A stretch of 64,000 bases of DNA from Morella rubra (GCA_003952965.2 CM025853.1:10487161-10551160); one strand, 5' to 3'. Positions 49,401-63,607 are shown, counted from the stretch's first letter. Translations and numbers: made by a program. The notes: generated by a model not told the origin, from the sequence alone.

Positions 49401-52400
49401 CCAATCAAGGATGAAGATTTTAACTGAACCCTTCGTGATCGTGGACATAGAATTTAAAAGCAATGCATTTGCTGGAAAGACACAGATTTGTTCTTCAATC
49501 CATTTTCTCACTCTTAATGGGGGAAAGCCCCTAATGTTCTAAGAAGCCATTTCCAACTAAAAAGTGCATTTCAGAATGCTCAAATTTGAATGAAACACTT
49601 ACAATCTAGGTCTCTAATGCTTCAGGGTATTCACAATGTTATTCAAATTTGGGAGTTACAAATATGCCTCAATGAATAATCAAAAGTCATTTCTACAAAA
49701 ATAATAATCACTAGGTAGGTGAATAACATATAAATCTATACCGTGTCACTCTGATCTGCAGAGTAATATCCATGCTACCAAAAAGAAGAAAACAGTCCGT
49801 CTATTCACTTTATCCTACCATAGCAACAAAACTCAAAGTACTGCATAGGGGAATGAGATATCAATATTTAACGAGGACTATGAACAGTTTGTGATTGTAT
49901 ATATAAGTGCATCAGGGTGAGAGAGAGAGTGAGACAGAGTAAGAGGAGCCAAAAGGTCAGAGAAAGTACAAAAAGAAAATAACAGTTATCTTGATTAAGG
50001 AAGACAACAAGGTTCACAAACCTGTTGCCCAAATTCAAGTTCACCAACCGACTGAACCAGCTCAGCAAGCCAGAAAACATCAGAATATGGATTTCCATTG
50101 TTGTCATTATACTGCCAGACAGTGAACCAATATTAAACCAGGTGAAGCAAAGAGCATAGTGAAGATTTAAGGGGATGAAAAGCGATAATGTGTACAACAA
50201 ATGAAAATCGAATGCCAATGACAATGGCCATCTACCAATCAATCTTCCTGGTAACCAGTCCTTTTGTATAATTTAAATTAAATCAGGAACCAAATCAGAG
50301 CTCCCCTGGTCCCAAAAGTTTGGCTTATCCAAGAAACCCCGATGGGGCGTCAGTGAACAAAGTGGAGTTTTCCAGGTACACAAATCCTTCCAAAAATGAG
50401 GTTTAGATATGGAACAGATAGTGGTAAGAGGAGCTACAAAGGGTGCAGTATCAAGAGATAACAAAGGGCATGAAAAAGTCTGGAAGAGCCAGGAAACAAG
50501 GTCGAATAGTGTACCAATCGTAGGTGGTTGAGGCATGGAAGCAACAGGGATGAAGAAGTAAGGGGCATTGGAAACGAGCGGAAGTAGGAAAAGATGCAAG
50601 GAGACAGAAGCACACCAAAGAAATTGCCAACCTGAGAAATCCACCGAGGCATACAAGAAATCAATTCTCTCAAAAAAGTAAATTGATGGAGCCTCTGGAA
50701 TTGGACAAGCAATGTCACTGGAAAGCCACAGTTCTAATGAAATATCACGCTTATTAGTAGCTCAAGACATTGGAATTGAAGAGGAGCTTTATTAGTTATA
50801 ATCTGGCTATCCAACCTAAGTGTGAGGTTTCCGAAATTGACCTCAACACTTTTCTATCACATGAAATGGAAAATTTGCCACTGGACTTCTTCAGGTAAAG
50901 ACACCTCCCATTGTTGTGATTCTGATTCCTTACCCTAGTATCTTGTTGTACCATTCAAGCTTCATTGCTTAAAGAAAACTAATGTCATAATACCCACCAA
51001 CTGCCAACAGCAGGTACACTTCACTGTGCACTGAATTACGTGTGTTTTTCAGGGAATATTTTGATATTAAGGACATTCGGGTAATCCTTATGTTATTGAG
51101 ATATACCGTAAACAATATGCTAACAGGAGGAGCACCCTAATTCTCCTCATCTCTGACAGATTTTCTGCTTTGTCTTTTTCCATTTTTTCTTCGCTGTGTC
51201 TCGCCATTACCTTGTCAACTTATTACGAGTCACGTTAAACACGTCGTATCCAAGAGAACAAGTACCTTCAAAAGTTGTAAAACAAACTCAACAGCTTCTC
51301 TTGGACTTTTCTTGTCCGCTGCTCTGACCATAGCTACAGCATGAGGGATGGCCTGAAAGAACACGGGAAAAAATAAACAGGACTTTGCCAGGTGGTTATG
51401 GATTCCTAAAATATCTGTATCAAACCAGATGAAATACCAACCAGGGAAAAAGCCAAAAAAAAAAAAAAAAAATAAGGAATTTTAGTTGCAATGAATTCCA
51501 AAAACTTGGTAGCATAATATGGGGCAAAACAGAAATCACTGTGCCATCCAAAAGCAATTTTATTTTTAACAAATTCAAAGGGTGCATCAACGGCCTCTTT
51601 TTCTTTTTTAAGTTCAGTGAATGTGTGCAGCTTCAACAGAACATCTCTTTTATCTCTCCTATGCGACACTGATAACATGAACAGATTAAACATCTACCCT
51701 ATACAGTTGTATTTAACAAAGTTTATAGGTTAAGCACAATCTTTAGGTGTGCCAAATTTAACTTGCACTCATCAACTGTTCTGTTTATTTTAACCGCGAA
51801 GGTGATAAAAGAAGATAACTGCACCTAAAAATTACAAGAAATAACAAACAACAATGAGAACAGCAAGGTAAACAGCCTTAATCACCTTAATTGGCTTAAT
51901 CATCTGGAGAAAAAGTGAAACTCTAACACAGAAGTAATCACTAAATTTCAATCATAAACGCACAAGGACTGTTTCAAGCTACCACTGCCAGCCAAGCCCC
52001 GATAATTGGCAAATTAGAACATAAGTTTTACTTCCAAAAGTAGCCCCTCTCGAGTTTGGCAAATCAAGCATGCAAGTTAGCTAATGAATTTAGAAATGGC
52101 AAAACCTGTACACACCTAACCTGGCAGTTAGTGATACTGAACATATTGCATTTAAAACTGCTGCCGATAACTTAAGTTACTGCCCTTGGTAGACCACAAA
52201 ACTAGTGCAGCCAGTTCTTGGTAGCTGTAGCCGTATGGATGAGACAGCCAATTCCCAAATGGACAATTCCATAACAAACAAAAAGATCACTTGATCTCTA
52301 AGTACTCGCATGTTTCCCATTTCCAAGCCCTAACTAACTAACTAAATGTAATGCAGAACTAATGTTTTTCAAGGACAAAATAAAAATTCCTACATTTGAT

Positions 52401-55400
52401 GCACAGTCAGGGACCAAAAGGTATTTCGAAATTAATAGATTATAAGAAGCCTTTGAAACCAAATAAAATTGCCAATTCATTGATGTGTTCAAAGGGAAAA
52501 TTAAAAATTACAGCCTAGGTTTTTATGAGATTTTAAAAAACAGAATCCGGGTTTCTAGAGTTGACAAATCATTGCTTGGGTTTACGACATGCTTGAAAAT
52601 TATTCTCTCTATCTCATTTCCGTCCAGATTTCTAAAATAATTGATGATGTCACCCATCAAGTATCAATATATGGTTATGTGGCATGCCACATATCTTAAA
52701 AATAAATAAAAATTATAATATCTTTTTACGATTTAATATTTTGTATTCAATTTATAACTTTTGTTAATTTTATTTTTTATTTAATTTCTTGTTATAATTA
52801 TAATTTGTATTTATTTTTAAGACACGTAACATGTCCCATGACCATATATTGACAAGTTACGTGCTACATCATCAATTTTGTTAGAAATCCAAACAAAAAT
52901 GTAATAGAGGGAGTGATTTTCAAGAGTGACCTAAACCAAATAAGTGATTTGTCAATTCTAGAAGCCCAAACATGTTTTTAAAAAGCCACAACAACCCAGG
53001 TAGTGATTTTTAAATTTTCCTCGTTCAAAACCATAAAACATTAGCACAAAATCAAATGATGCAACCACTTAACATCGCGTATAACTTTACATATCCTACC
53101 TCAGTGCATTACCTCAAGGACAAAGTACTCAGGAAAATCATGAAAGTCATTTGGCCTGCCAAGATTAGTATAAAACAAAATCATTCAACATCATATTGTA
53201 AAAATCAGCCCACCAAAATAATCCACATTTGTAAGGAATCATACTTGGGGAGTCCGATGTTGGCATCAAACCTTCTACTTTTATAAAACTTCACCAAATG
53301 AACCAAACCAGCCAAATCAGTTTCCTGCTAGTCAAAGACAGAAAGCAGCAGAAGTCAAAATAAAAAATTGATTTTTGTTTCACAGTCAGCCTACAAATCA
53401 GTAGGCATTTGAATATGCAAGCAAGGATATAAAGAGAGAGAGAGAAGGAACACCAATTTCTCTTAAAGTAATCCAGTAATTTTGAGAACACAATAGGAGT
53501 CATGATCTTAACCGAACCAACATTATGATCTGAGTTGATTTCGATTTATCATCTACAAAGAAATATATGAACCTCACAACTACTGAATTACAAGCTAGAG
53601 TTGGAGTTGCAAGTTTTGCTGTTTATTCAATCACAACTTCATTCTAGAGTCTAGATTAAATTATGGACAATCCCTACAATTACCTCATATTTTCCACTCA
53701 CTACTGGGGGTCGGTGTCATAAGTGATTTAAGTTCCCTCGATGAGTATTACCAATCTATTACATTTCCAAGATATATCCACACATTTCAAAACCCAGACA
53801 GTAGAACATAGATTCTCCAATTCTTCCACTCTCTCTAAAACCCTAATGTTTACTTGGAAACAGCGCCCCATTGTTGGGCCTTTCTCATATTGATTTCCTT
53901 TTCCTCTTTCCACTCTCCTTTTTGATGCACTTCCTCCTTCGCTACCATAGAGCCCCAATAGTCAATGTCACTATCAAAAGGACATGGCGAATGACGACCG
54001 TGATGCCGTCATCTTCGTGGAGTAGCTAGTGGTTATAGGTGGCATATCAGTGAATACAACTGCATGGTTGTCTGCCCTCTATTGGTAGTAATCATGGTTG
54101 CTCTCGATCTTTTGGTGTGGAGTATCTAGTGTTATAGGTGGCATATTGGTGAATACAGCTGCATGGATGTCAGCTCTCTATTGGTAGTAATCATAGTTGC
54201 TCGCAATCTTATGGTGTGGTTAGGGCTGTTCACAAAAATCCGATCCGAGTCGCCGACCTGGATCTGGCCTGTCTCGACTAGACCGGGTAGGATGGAATCG
54301 GATACTGCATAAGGAAAAAATAGTGAATCAGGTCGGATTCGGATATCCAGGAAAGGCATTCAATTTATCCGACCTGACCCGACCAGATTCTCCTGGTTTA
54401 ATGAAACACGCGTTTCATGTTTCAGTCCCCCCACCCCCATTCGCGATTTCAAATCTTCAGACTTCCAATGCCTCCACGCAGACGTGTTCTTGCCAATCTT
54501 CAACTCGATCTCCTTCCTCTCTCTATCCATTGCATTCTTCTACATGTCCAGGGAAGAGTCCCTGCCATCTGATCTGAAACTCTCGATCTCCTTCCTTGTT
54601 CTTGCTGCCAATGTTGCTTTCCCCAGTGCCAGCAGCCCAACACTTGAACAAGTGGGTGTCTGAGCTCCTGTTTGCACTAAAAGAGGTGCGCAGCGCCTGG
54701 GGTGGCTCCGGTATGGGACACTGGCCCAACTCTGAATCCGCTTTGACTGACTGAGCCAGATATTAGTGCATTTCGGATCGGATTCGGAGGTAAAATTCGA
54801 TATCCGAAAATTTCGGATTCAGATTGGTCCCTTTCGAATTCGAAATTTTCGGTGCACAACCCTAGGTGTGGTAGTTGTTGATGATATGGGTCAACTTCAT
54901 TGCGTAATCCCTAAATCCTAAATGGAGAGGGAAAAGGAGAACAAATGAGAAATGAATGTAGAAAAGTCACATCCAATTTTAATCCCTCTAAGGAATTTCA
55001 AAAATAACATTAACTAGTCCTTCGAGATCTAGTATAGTGATTGCCATCTCATGTGGGCCTTACAGATGATATAATTGAATTTAGTTAAGGGGAGAGATTA
55101 TAATCACCCAAAAAATCAAACAGTGAATGAATGAGAAAAAATGGTATTAGAGTCATATTACATATTTGATCCGTACTAGATGAAACTAAACCTTATAATG
55201 TCTTCGGGAGCTTCAAACGCAACTTTGACCACTCAGAAGGTTGATGCAATGGTTTGCACTTCCTTGGAGACATTGGCTAGTAATTGTGGTTCGAGTTCTT
55301 TTGATGAATTTGATTATTTTGTGACATTTGTAAATCATCATTCTCACATGACATTGTAGCAAAGCACAATCAGAATCAGAGATAATTTCCATGCTTCAAA

Positions 55401-58400
55401 TGTTTTGCAATGAGATTGAAACCTTACTTTAATGAAGAACTCGGGTTTAGGGCACAAACAATGCAAGAGAATATGCACTCATTGCCTTTTGCTACTTAGT
55501 AAGAAGACATTGACTATCTATTCCCATGTGCTCGTACCCCACAACAGAGCAATCATGGTCGACACAAAAATAGTAACTGTCGGATGTGGCTTGAACCCTT
55601 TCTTTGCATGCATGTTCCCAAATGGCTCTAGAGGAATGTTGTCCAAACTCCTTGTCACTTTGTTTATAAAAGAATGCCATTCTTAGTTCTAAATAGTACA
55701 CTTCCTTACCCTGTTCTGGAGGTTTCTCCTATGTTCACAACCTTGGTCCCCATTTCAATAAGTTTGATCCTTGTATTATTAGATGTATGTTTTTAAGCAG
55801 ATGCAAACATATATTGTTAATAGGCCTCGTCCACTAATGCTACTTCACTGGCATGTATATCTCCTTTTTTTGAATCCACAGCTTATTTTTCAGGTGTCTG
55901 ATCTCTTGGTGAGGGTGATCTAATGCTGTCCCAAACATCTTTTCCACTGCCTGCTTCAGGCACCACTGGTAAAGCAATTAACCCCACTCCATCAAACCTT
56001 TGCTTTCACAAGCTACAGTTTGATTACAAGTTTATTCCAATTGCCTGAGGACACCACGTCCCATGCCTCCAACCATCTCTGTCTCCACCCGCAAAGCCAA
56101 GTTCCCTTAGTGGTGCTTGGTTGCACATTGAAAAAATTCTCTGTCTTTTTATTTTTAGAAAAGCTTTTGAGATGGTTATTTTGAAATTTTGTGTGTAGAT
56201 AGAGAGGCAAACTTGCTTGAGCGAAGCTTTTGTTTTGAGGTTTTATGAAAGCATTCAGGTACAATCATTAGATAAAGATGAGTTTTCGTGCGAATTTGCA
56301 AAGAAAAAGTTACAAATAGAAACAAAATTTAAGACAAAATCTGAAACCAAAAAAAAGTTGAACACATAATTGATGAAAGAGAGGTGCCCCTCATTTGTTT
56401 TGAGAAGATGCTCCTTAACCTCCAGCAGGCAAAGCACCACTCCAGGTGCCAGTGGCAGCCACCTACAATTGCAGGGTGGATGGCAGGCAGGGCCTTCCCA
56501 CACCTAGCGGATGGTAGCCACCCCGTGGGCTACAGCAGCACCTCCCAAGTAAGGTGGCGTGATCCACCCCAAATGGTGTGGATCTTGACAAAGGCAACAC
56601 ATTTGAATAAAGGAAATTTATGAAACCGCGAGAAAGAGATCTGAAGAGATGTATTTTTTAGAAGTTTTCATCTTTGGTTGGAGATCTCAACTTGAGACTA
56701 CAAAATCCTTTTTGAAAACAATAGCAAGCCTGGCCGTAATGTTTTAGAGTCCTTGTATATTGTTTTCAGAACAAGTAGACATTCTTGGGTCACTTAACAT
56801 CCCATGAGTTAATTTATTTCTTCTCATACGTAGTCTCCTTCCTTTTCCTATTTCATCTCTAGCTATCCATAGTCTACATTCCTTGAACGATTAAAGAACC
56901 ACTATCTACCTAGGTTAGAAGAAAGAGACAGAAACTAAAACAAATGCCTCCCATCATAATGGTATATTAGCTCACACCCTACTGCCTCCTCGTAAACAAC
57001 CAATTGATGTAAATGGGCGTTTATAGTGATATTGTATCCTAATGGTTCTATACTTTGCAGACAACACTAGTTACTAAGGGTAAGACAATTTTTGCATTAA
57101 AATTAAGATACTTTTTCTCTGACCGTCTCAATACCATCTATTCGGGTGTTTATTTCTCTTGCAACAAATCTTAACTAGCAATTATTTCAACAAGAGATTA
57201 TGAGAGTTTGGTTTATCATCAATGTTTCACTCACAAACTGTCACAGACTTGATTGTCTTTGGAAAAGACTCAGGAATGATTTCCAAATTGAAACGATTTC
57301 GTGGTATCCTTTCCACATGAAAGATTTAATCCAACTCAGATACTTTCTCAGAATTGAAATTAGTAGGCTTAAGAAGGAATTAGTCTATCGTACAGGAAGT
57401 ATATAGTTCCTCTGTTGAAGAGACAGCTTATGGAAAAATAGACCAGCTAATACCCCATGGATCAGAATCATTTTACTGTAGAAGGATGATAGAAGAAATT
57501 TGGAAATTCATGCATCTTCTTTTTGGAAAATTGAGTCATCTCACCATCATAGATAACGAATCTCATAGAAAAATTAGTGTAGTGAGCTAATTCTTGGGAG
57601 CCTTAGAGGATAACCCATTAGAATGAGGTAACCTACATAATTCATCATTTTAAGCGAGCTCCTTGCATCTCATTTTTATATAGACCAAATGAGCTCCTCA
57701 TAGCGGATGATTGGAGGGGGTCAACCTCAAATAGAAGATCTACTACTAGATATTGTAGCCTTTTAGAAGCCAATTTGGTTACACGGATGAGGAAAAGTCA
57801 AAACACTAAATCTAGCTGACATGTTTGCAGAAGACTCCTAAGGAGATTGATTTTCCACCACAACTCTTCTTACGTTATCTGCATAATGTAAAACCCTGAA
57901 ATCTACATGGAATGGGACAGGAGAAAGGATGAGAGACTAACTCTGTAAGAGTCAAATCTCACATTAGAACCTTACTAAATAGAACCTATCCTTATAATGA
58001 CTCCAAGGAGCTTCAAAAACCATTTTGACTGGCACTTCCTAGGGCCTAGTACAGAGGTGCTAGCACTTCCTTGGACCATTATGACATGTGAAACCCTGAA
58101 TCACAGAGGGTGTATAAGACGAAAAAGGATGAGAAATGAACATTGTAAGAGTCAAATTCCGCATTGGGACCTTATTGGGTAAAGACGGGGCCTTATAATA
58201 ACTCTAAGAAACTTCAAAAACAACATTAACTGGTTCTCTAGAAGTTAATCATAGATGTAGCTAGCACTTCCTTGAGGTATAACAAATAGTCAAAACTGCT
58301 ATTCATATTATCTTTAATAGTTTGTTAAAGAAAGCACCAAGCACATCGAGATCGAATGTTGTTTTATTGGAGATGAGATACTAAGCGGAAATATTAATAA

Positions 58401-61400
58401 CGTACCTCAGAAGCTGTATTGGCTAATGCAAAAGCTGCCTCAACTCGAAGTCTCCAGAAGGCCTTGATACCAAAGAACAGAAGTTTAGATAACCAGTTCC
58501 AAAGTAAATATATGACAAAAAAACCAAGTTTGTTTGACAGAGTAATTAAAACCTTGGAGTCGTTGAGGAAACTATTCAGAGCATTAACAACAGAAAATGA
58601 AAGCTGTGGCAACGCCTCTAGTGTTGAAATTGCTTGTGCTTGAGCAACAACATCTTTGTCCTTCTCAAGCTGATTAATCTGATTAAGCATTACATCAAGA
58701 ATTAAACCAGATTGCGGAAAAGTTACTAAACAAACCAATCCATGTTGACACACATACACACGGATATGTATGTGTGTGTGTGTAGTGGATATATCAGATT
58801 CTATATATTGATACATAATATACATGCATATATTTGTATGTATCAGGGGCATAAGGAAACAACTTTGCCAAAACATTAGAGTTGCAACCCACACCGAGCT
58901 TCACAGATCTAACTAGAATCCATATTTCATCTCGCATTATTGCATCCTGATGCACGACAACCATGAATGTCTCAAGATATGGGCTTTCTTAAATGGGAAA
59001 GGAATGGAGATAAATATCTATGGCTGCAGGGGCTGCCCCGAAGCGTAGATGTGAAGCTACAGCATCAACAGCATCAACAGGAAAATCTGATGCCAAAGGA
59101 CTACAAATCCATACCTTCAGAAACATAGTACGAAGAAACCATGCCAGTGACTCTCACGAAGCCAGAATTGTCCTATATGTCTCCACTATAGGACCCATAA
59201 GAGCAGGAAAAAGAGAGGGGGGGGGGGTGTTATGAAATCCTGTTGTGCTCATAACTCATCTAGAAGTTATGATGGTCTCACAACTACCTACTAATGCACA
59301 GTACTTTTGCTAGTTTCAGAAACCCCATTCAAATTGGGTTCTGAAAATAAAATTCTAGGTACAGTCTCGACCGAAAAACATAATTTTAGGTCTCGTAATT
59401 TTTCAAGCACAACTTTATTTGAACCTAAAATAATAAACACAACTCTGTTTACAAACTAAACCTGAAGTAGTCTGCAATACTCTTTACATAAATAATCAAA
59501 GTAGTCTACAATACTCTTCACACAACTCTATTTACAAACTAAACCTGAAGTAGTCTGCAATGCTCTTAACATAATTATATGGGGAGTGGAAAATCAAAAA
59601 GAATTTAGTGGCATAAATGCTTTTATTAAAAAAAAAAAAAACTGATTTTTGATACGACCATGCACTACCCACCTCATGATAAACTGAACAAGAAAGTCAA
59701 CCATTTACATTAGGAACAGAAGGAAGAAAATTACATCGAAGAAATTTCACATCCACAGAATCACAGCCATTCACCAACCATGATTTCTGCTAGACAGTCA
59801 AAAGATCCAAACTATTTCTAAGAGTAACAAAATATATTAAGTTACAAAAAATTTCATACAAAATTCAAAGCATCAGGCTACTTAGTTGCTTGACACAAGC
59901 ACACCCATTAAAGTTCGGCTTTCCAAAAATCTCAATACGTGGGAAGATTTAAACGTCAATTTCTCTCCCTTTCTTTTATAGATTGATAGGTGAAAAAACA
60001 ATCATAAACAACCTAAAGGACTATGAATAAACCATGAGGAGAAAGTGCCATGTCCTAGGACCTGCTCCTGTAAGCAAGTAACCAAATCCAACCCTAGGAT
60101 CAGTCCCGCTTGAAAGAGTCAAGTCCAGAAAGGCAAAAGCTCTGTGTGAACACTTTGCTTACAATACAGTGAACCTCGCATCAAGGATGTCATCAAACTC
60201 TTTTAGGTAGACTCAATGATTTAAGAAAGACATGCATTACACCAATGTGATACACAAGCAAATATTCAAGAGGATCGAGCAACTATTACAAGCTCCTAGG
60301 AATTGGAAACACAAATAGCAAGTTTTACCGGTCATTTTGATATTGGTTTTATCAATCGAAGTCAAATAGACCAACTTTTGACTCTACCTAATGACTAATC
60401 ATCAACAGATAAAAAAACCTACAAGAATTATGTCAAACTAGGCAATGCTAATCGGCAGTAGGAGACAGGCCTCCTAATAGTTAACAAGCCTAGGGACATC
60501 CACACCCTCAGTCATGCAATTCAGATCTCATAGAACCAGCGAATAACCACCCACATTTATACTACATTTATGAAAGGGCAAAATCAACCACTTATCCATA
60601 AAAACACTTCACAAAAACTGATCTCAGTTCTCTTTGCACATAAAAATAAAAAATATAACCTGATCAGCCTCTGGGACCAATTTGAAGCATGTTAAAGCGG
60701 TGTTGCATGTGCAAATCGAATGGGGAGGTGACGGATTGCTTCTTCTTTTTTGTTGGCTAGGCAGGCAGCAGACAGTTTTCTTCTTGATTAAGATGTCACC
60801 AAAGAACTATGGTCTTTGGTGTTGCACTGATTGGGGTAAATAGCCCAAAGCAATTTATTTCTTGATTAAGATGTCACCAAAGAACTTTGGTCTTTGGTGT
60901 AACACTTATTGGGGTAAATAGCCCAAACCAATGTTGAACCGTTGGCATGTTTTGAGTACCCTCCATGATTGGATTCAGCTCCGAATTGTTTTTCTCTCTC
61001 TAGTTTGTTAGAGCTTATTGAGCTCTTAAATTTCATAGGATACAACTTTCTCCTTTTGATGTTCCACTTCTATCGCTCGCATACAACTGCTACCTCCTAT
61101 TTCACTTCTTCCAATCAGCTTCTCACTTGCATAGGTGATATATTTCTCAGTGTTTAAAGTGCCTCTTATATCCCTCTGGTGTCAAGGGGTACCCCCTTTC
61201 ACTTTTTCTAATCGGCTTCTCACTTGCTTAAAGCTATCCAGACAAGAGTGTAACAATTAATGACACAGACAAAGACTAGTTTAGTAAAAGCATGGTAGCT
61301 TACCAAAAAAAATTGCCAAGATAGCATTCTTACCCACATCTGTAATGGTTGATTAAAATGAATTTCAGCAAGGTATTCCATTTCAGGGTCTGCTCTCATC

Positions 61401-63607
61401 CACAATAAAGGGGATTCTGCACTGCAAAAGATGGGGGAAGAAAGAAAATTAAGATGTTCAGGAGAGAGAGAGAGAGAGGTATTTGCACTTTAAACCCTTA
61501 TGATTATTAAACCCCTATGATGTGCCCATAAAACAAGGAACCCCCTTATTCTTCAAATTGTGAACAGCACACCTTGGTGGTTGGGATCAGATTCATATTA
61601 TTAGTTTCTCCATCAAATCTAGGGGACAAAGAGACACAATGGACCGCTTAATGTCATAATAAACAAAAGGGTCACTTGCAGTAATGTTTCCAACCAGATT
61701 GTTCAAGTACTGTTTATCTCAAAATTTTAAACTGCTGGAGAGGAATGAATCTAATCAGCAGTGTATCCAGACTTTCCTCAGAAAGGGAACCCAATAGGTA
61801 AAATATTTAACTAAAATGCAAATAAAGTCCATGTCAACTTTTGACCTCAAGACTGCTATTGTCCCCATAAATAAACTGATTGAAAAGGTAATTATGAATC
61901 AATATTCTAACACCAGCTATGCCAGTAGTCCATAAATTTTACACCAGCATGATACATCACCATCTTATTCACCAATATACAAAGAAAACCAAATGAACAA
62001 TTGAAGGTAAAAATAAATAAATAAGCAAGCACAAATTACAACCATACTAGATCTTCAATCACCAACATTTGCTTGCACCGTGCCTGCAAAACACAGTAGC
62101 ACCACCATACTTATCCAACCAAATTGAAACAACTCTCTAATTTTGTGCTTCTTTTTATGGGTAATTTAATTTTTTTTTTCCTGTGCTCTTCATTCTCACT
62201 TATTGTCCATATTCATTTTTTATTTTTGGTAATACAAGTATGAAACTCTTCTTGAAATGAGGAGAACCTCAAGCACTTAATGTGTCTACAAGAGCATCTC
62301 CTAAAGAATAATGGTCTAAGATTTATATGACTCAAAGTAAACAAAACCGGAAAAGAAACCCCGCCAACTACAGTTGGCCATTCGCACAAAGATGCAAGAG
62401 ATCAAATTCGTTAACATTAATCTTCCCAACACCTTCAAATCTATGACTTTTCATCCCTCCAAATCATCCACACGAGGCCAAAAAGGCTCTGCATCTTGAA
62501 TGAAGCTAGAATTATGTTCATCAAAGCATACTTACCAAAACAATTTATGTCCATCAAAATATCAATTCAAGCTACAAGAGAGATCAACCACCTTTCTGGC
62601 ATCATCCATTGAACATTCAAAACCTAAAGAAAACAAGAGACGGCAATTCCCAACAAAAAAATCTAACCACAGATCAACGCATTATTCACCACCTTTAAAC
62701 AAGCACTGCCAATTAACCACAATAACATTTCAGTAAATATGATTATGTGCAATTAACATTTTACTCAAAGCAGGGTAAAAAAAAAGGGCAACTCTTTCAA
62801 AAGTGATCATTTGCCACTAAATGGAGCAACTGACATTTTCGATCTACCCCAACCATGAAAGGCTTCTGTCACATGTTGAGATATAAGGGTGCCAGTGGTC
62901 TGTAGGCAAGTTATAGGGAACAAACCTAGATGATCTTACAATGGTTTTCTTATATGTAACAAGACCATAGTAGATAACAGTTGATACCTGGAGCGCATAT
63001 CAAGAGCAGGTATAACATCACCGTTGTCATCGGACCCATCAGGTTTTGAACCTTTTTTGGACTTCTGGAAGCGTCGAGCAGCAAGCTTTGAATGGCATTG
63101 TATTTCCAACAGTTGCCATATATCTCCACCCATTGGCAGAATTGGATGGTCATACATACCATCAAGCTCATAAACTCTGATACTCATCATCCCAGGCCAA
63201 CCAATGTCCCCTTCTCGGTTTTCTGAATCTGCATTAATATTAACTGATGCACTTGAATCTGGTGAAGCTGTGCATCCACGTAAAACCGCCAATTCAACCA
63301 TATTCTTCCGTTTGTTATAGGAGAACCCCATCCTTATAATTAAAGTCCCAGGACAGAATATAAGCAAATAATAAATGAAGAGTCCAAACATCAATTAAAG
63401 AAATATTTACGTACAAACCATACTTTAGCGCTGGACACCCACATGACCCTACCCACCGAGGGAAAAATTCTTTGAGGAAAGGACGCTCGAGATTTCCAAC
63501 CTTATTAGCCAAATGTCGAAACTGCATTTCAGAATAATGTAAATACTTAGATAACTCCACATTATCCACAACAACCACCTTCATACTAATACTACAAGCT
63601 CCACATC
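46459..63607 (-). CDS. TAF2: TFIID subunit TAF2, C-terminal two thirds (5' end off window)
   Basis: TBP-associated factor 2 of TFIID, which helps bind core-promoter initiator DNA. Exons on the complement: 63607-63424, 63332-62988, 61421-61334, 58678-58553, 58462-58406, 53324-53245, 53155-53113, 51352-51266, 50111-50022, 48679-48621, 48532-48442, 48367-48202, 47992-47809, 47566-46459. All are GT-AG, phases agree, and about 901 residues join without a stop. Key pieces: [33 protein letters not shown] (human TAF2 has SPLLWVRIDPDM), [59 protein letters not shown]. These belong to the aminopeptidase-fold tail and the HEAT-like repeats. The last exon encodes a plant-type extension: Pro-rich, then Lys-rich ([16 protein letters not shown], likely nuclear localisation), ending [14 protein letters not shown]. 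The N-terminal M1-peptidase-like part lies beyond 64000. Introns reach 5 kb and carry transposons. Confidence 0.95.
49320..49400. repeat. AT/GT/GC microsatellite cluster in a TAF2 intron
   Basis: Successive tracts of tata/catc, (AT)n, (GT)n and a short (GC)n. It is non-coding simple sequence between TAF2 exons 9 and 10 of those visible. Confidence 0.8.
52488..53029. mobile_element. long-TIR element, family C, in a TAF2 intron
   Basis: The arms are inverted over about 220 bases: the left includes gttcaaagggaaaatt, tctagagttgacaaatcatt, cttgaaaatta and attgatgatgtcac; the right, reverse-complemented, includes ttgaacgaggaaaattt, tctagaattgacaaatcact, cttgaaaatca and attgatgatgtagcac. The core is AT-rich, without transposase. 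Long TIRs suggest a MULE-type MITE. It ends only about 85 bases from the exon at 53155-53113. Confidence 0.8.
54019..54219. repeat. 100-bp tandem duplication in a TAF2 intron
   Basis: Two adjacent copies with a period of 100 bases, each starting ggagta(g/t)ctagtg and containing ttataggtggcatat, gcatgg(t/a)tgtc and ctattggtagtaatcat. A hAT element lies at the end of the second copy. Confidence 0.85.
54221..54864. mobile_element. non-autonomous hAT element with exact 8-bp duplication
   Basis: The left end is TAGGGCTGTTCAC and the right end reverse-complements to TAGGGTTGTGCACC. GGTGTGGT stands immediately outside both ends (54213-54220 and 54865-54872), the 8-bp target duplication of hAT transposons. 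The subterminal DNA carries repeated ccgac/cggat-type motifs (ccgacctgacccgacc, cggattcgga) that may serve as transposase sites. The central part is CT-rich, without a transposase frame, so movement would need an enzyme in trans. Confidence 0.9.
57200..57835 (+). pseudogene. Copia RT/RNase H relic in a TAF2 intron
   Basis: Plus-strand translation gives [20 protein letters not shown] (57318 on), matching the end of Copia reverse transcriptase (usually ...LGELKYFLGIEV). After stops and shifts, [20 protein letters not shown] and [16 protein letters not shown] (57706-57830) match RNase H (usually DWAGS..DRRSTSGYC..). Several stops; no LTRs were identified. It is antisense to TAF2. Confidence 0.8.
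57889..58290. repeat. two-copy duplication, about 198-bp unit
   Basis: Copies near 57889-58086 and 58087-58290 share 'gaaaccctgaa', 'aaaggatgaga', 'gtaagagtcaaat', 'ccttataat', 'cttcaaaaac' and 'tagcacttcctt'. A more distant relative with the same phrases lies near 54915-55225. It could be decayed LTR sequence linked to the adjacent Copia relic. Confidence 0.7.
59219..59229. repeat. poly(G) run
   Basis: About 11 G in a TAF2 intron. No flanking duplication was found. Confidence 0.75.
59438..59575. repeat. tandem duplication, about 82-bp period
   Basis: acacaactctgtttacaaac and acacaactctatttacaaac each lead into 'taaacctgaagtagtctgcaat', 82 bases apart, with the second copy partial. A TAF2 intron feature only. 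Confidence 0.75.
60781..60931. repeat. 78-bp tandem duplication in a TAF2 intron
   Basis: Two nearly identical copies begin ttcttgattaagatgtcacc at 60781 and 60859. Each contains ccaaagaact(a/t)tggtctttgg, which can fold on itself. No coding sense. Confidence 0.85.
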
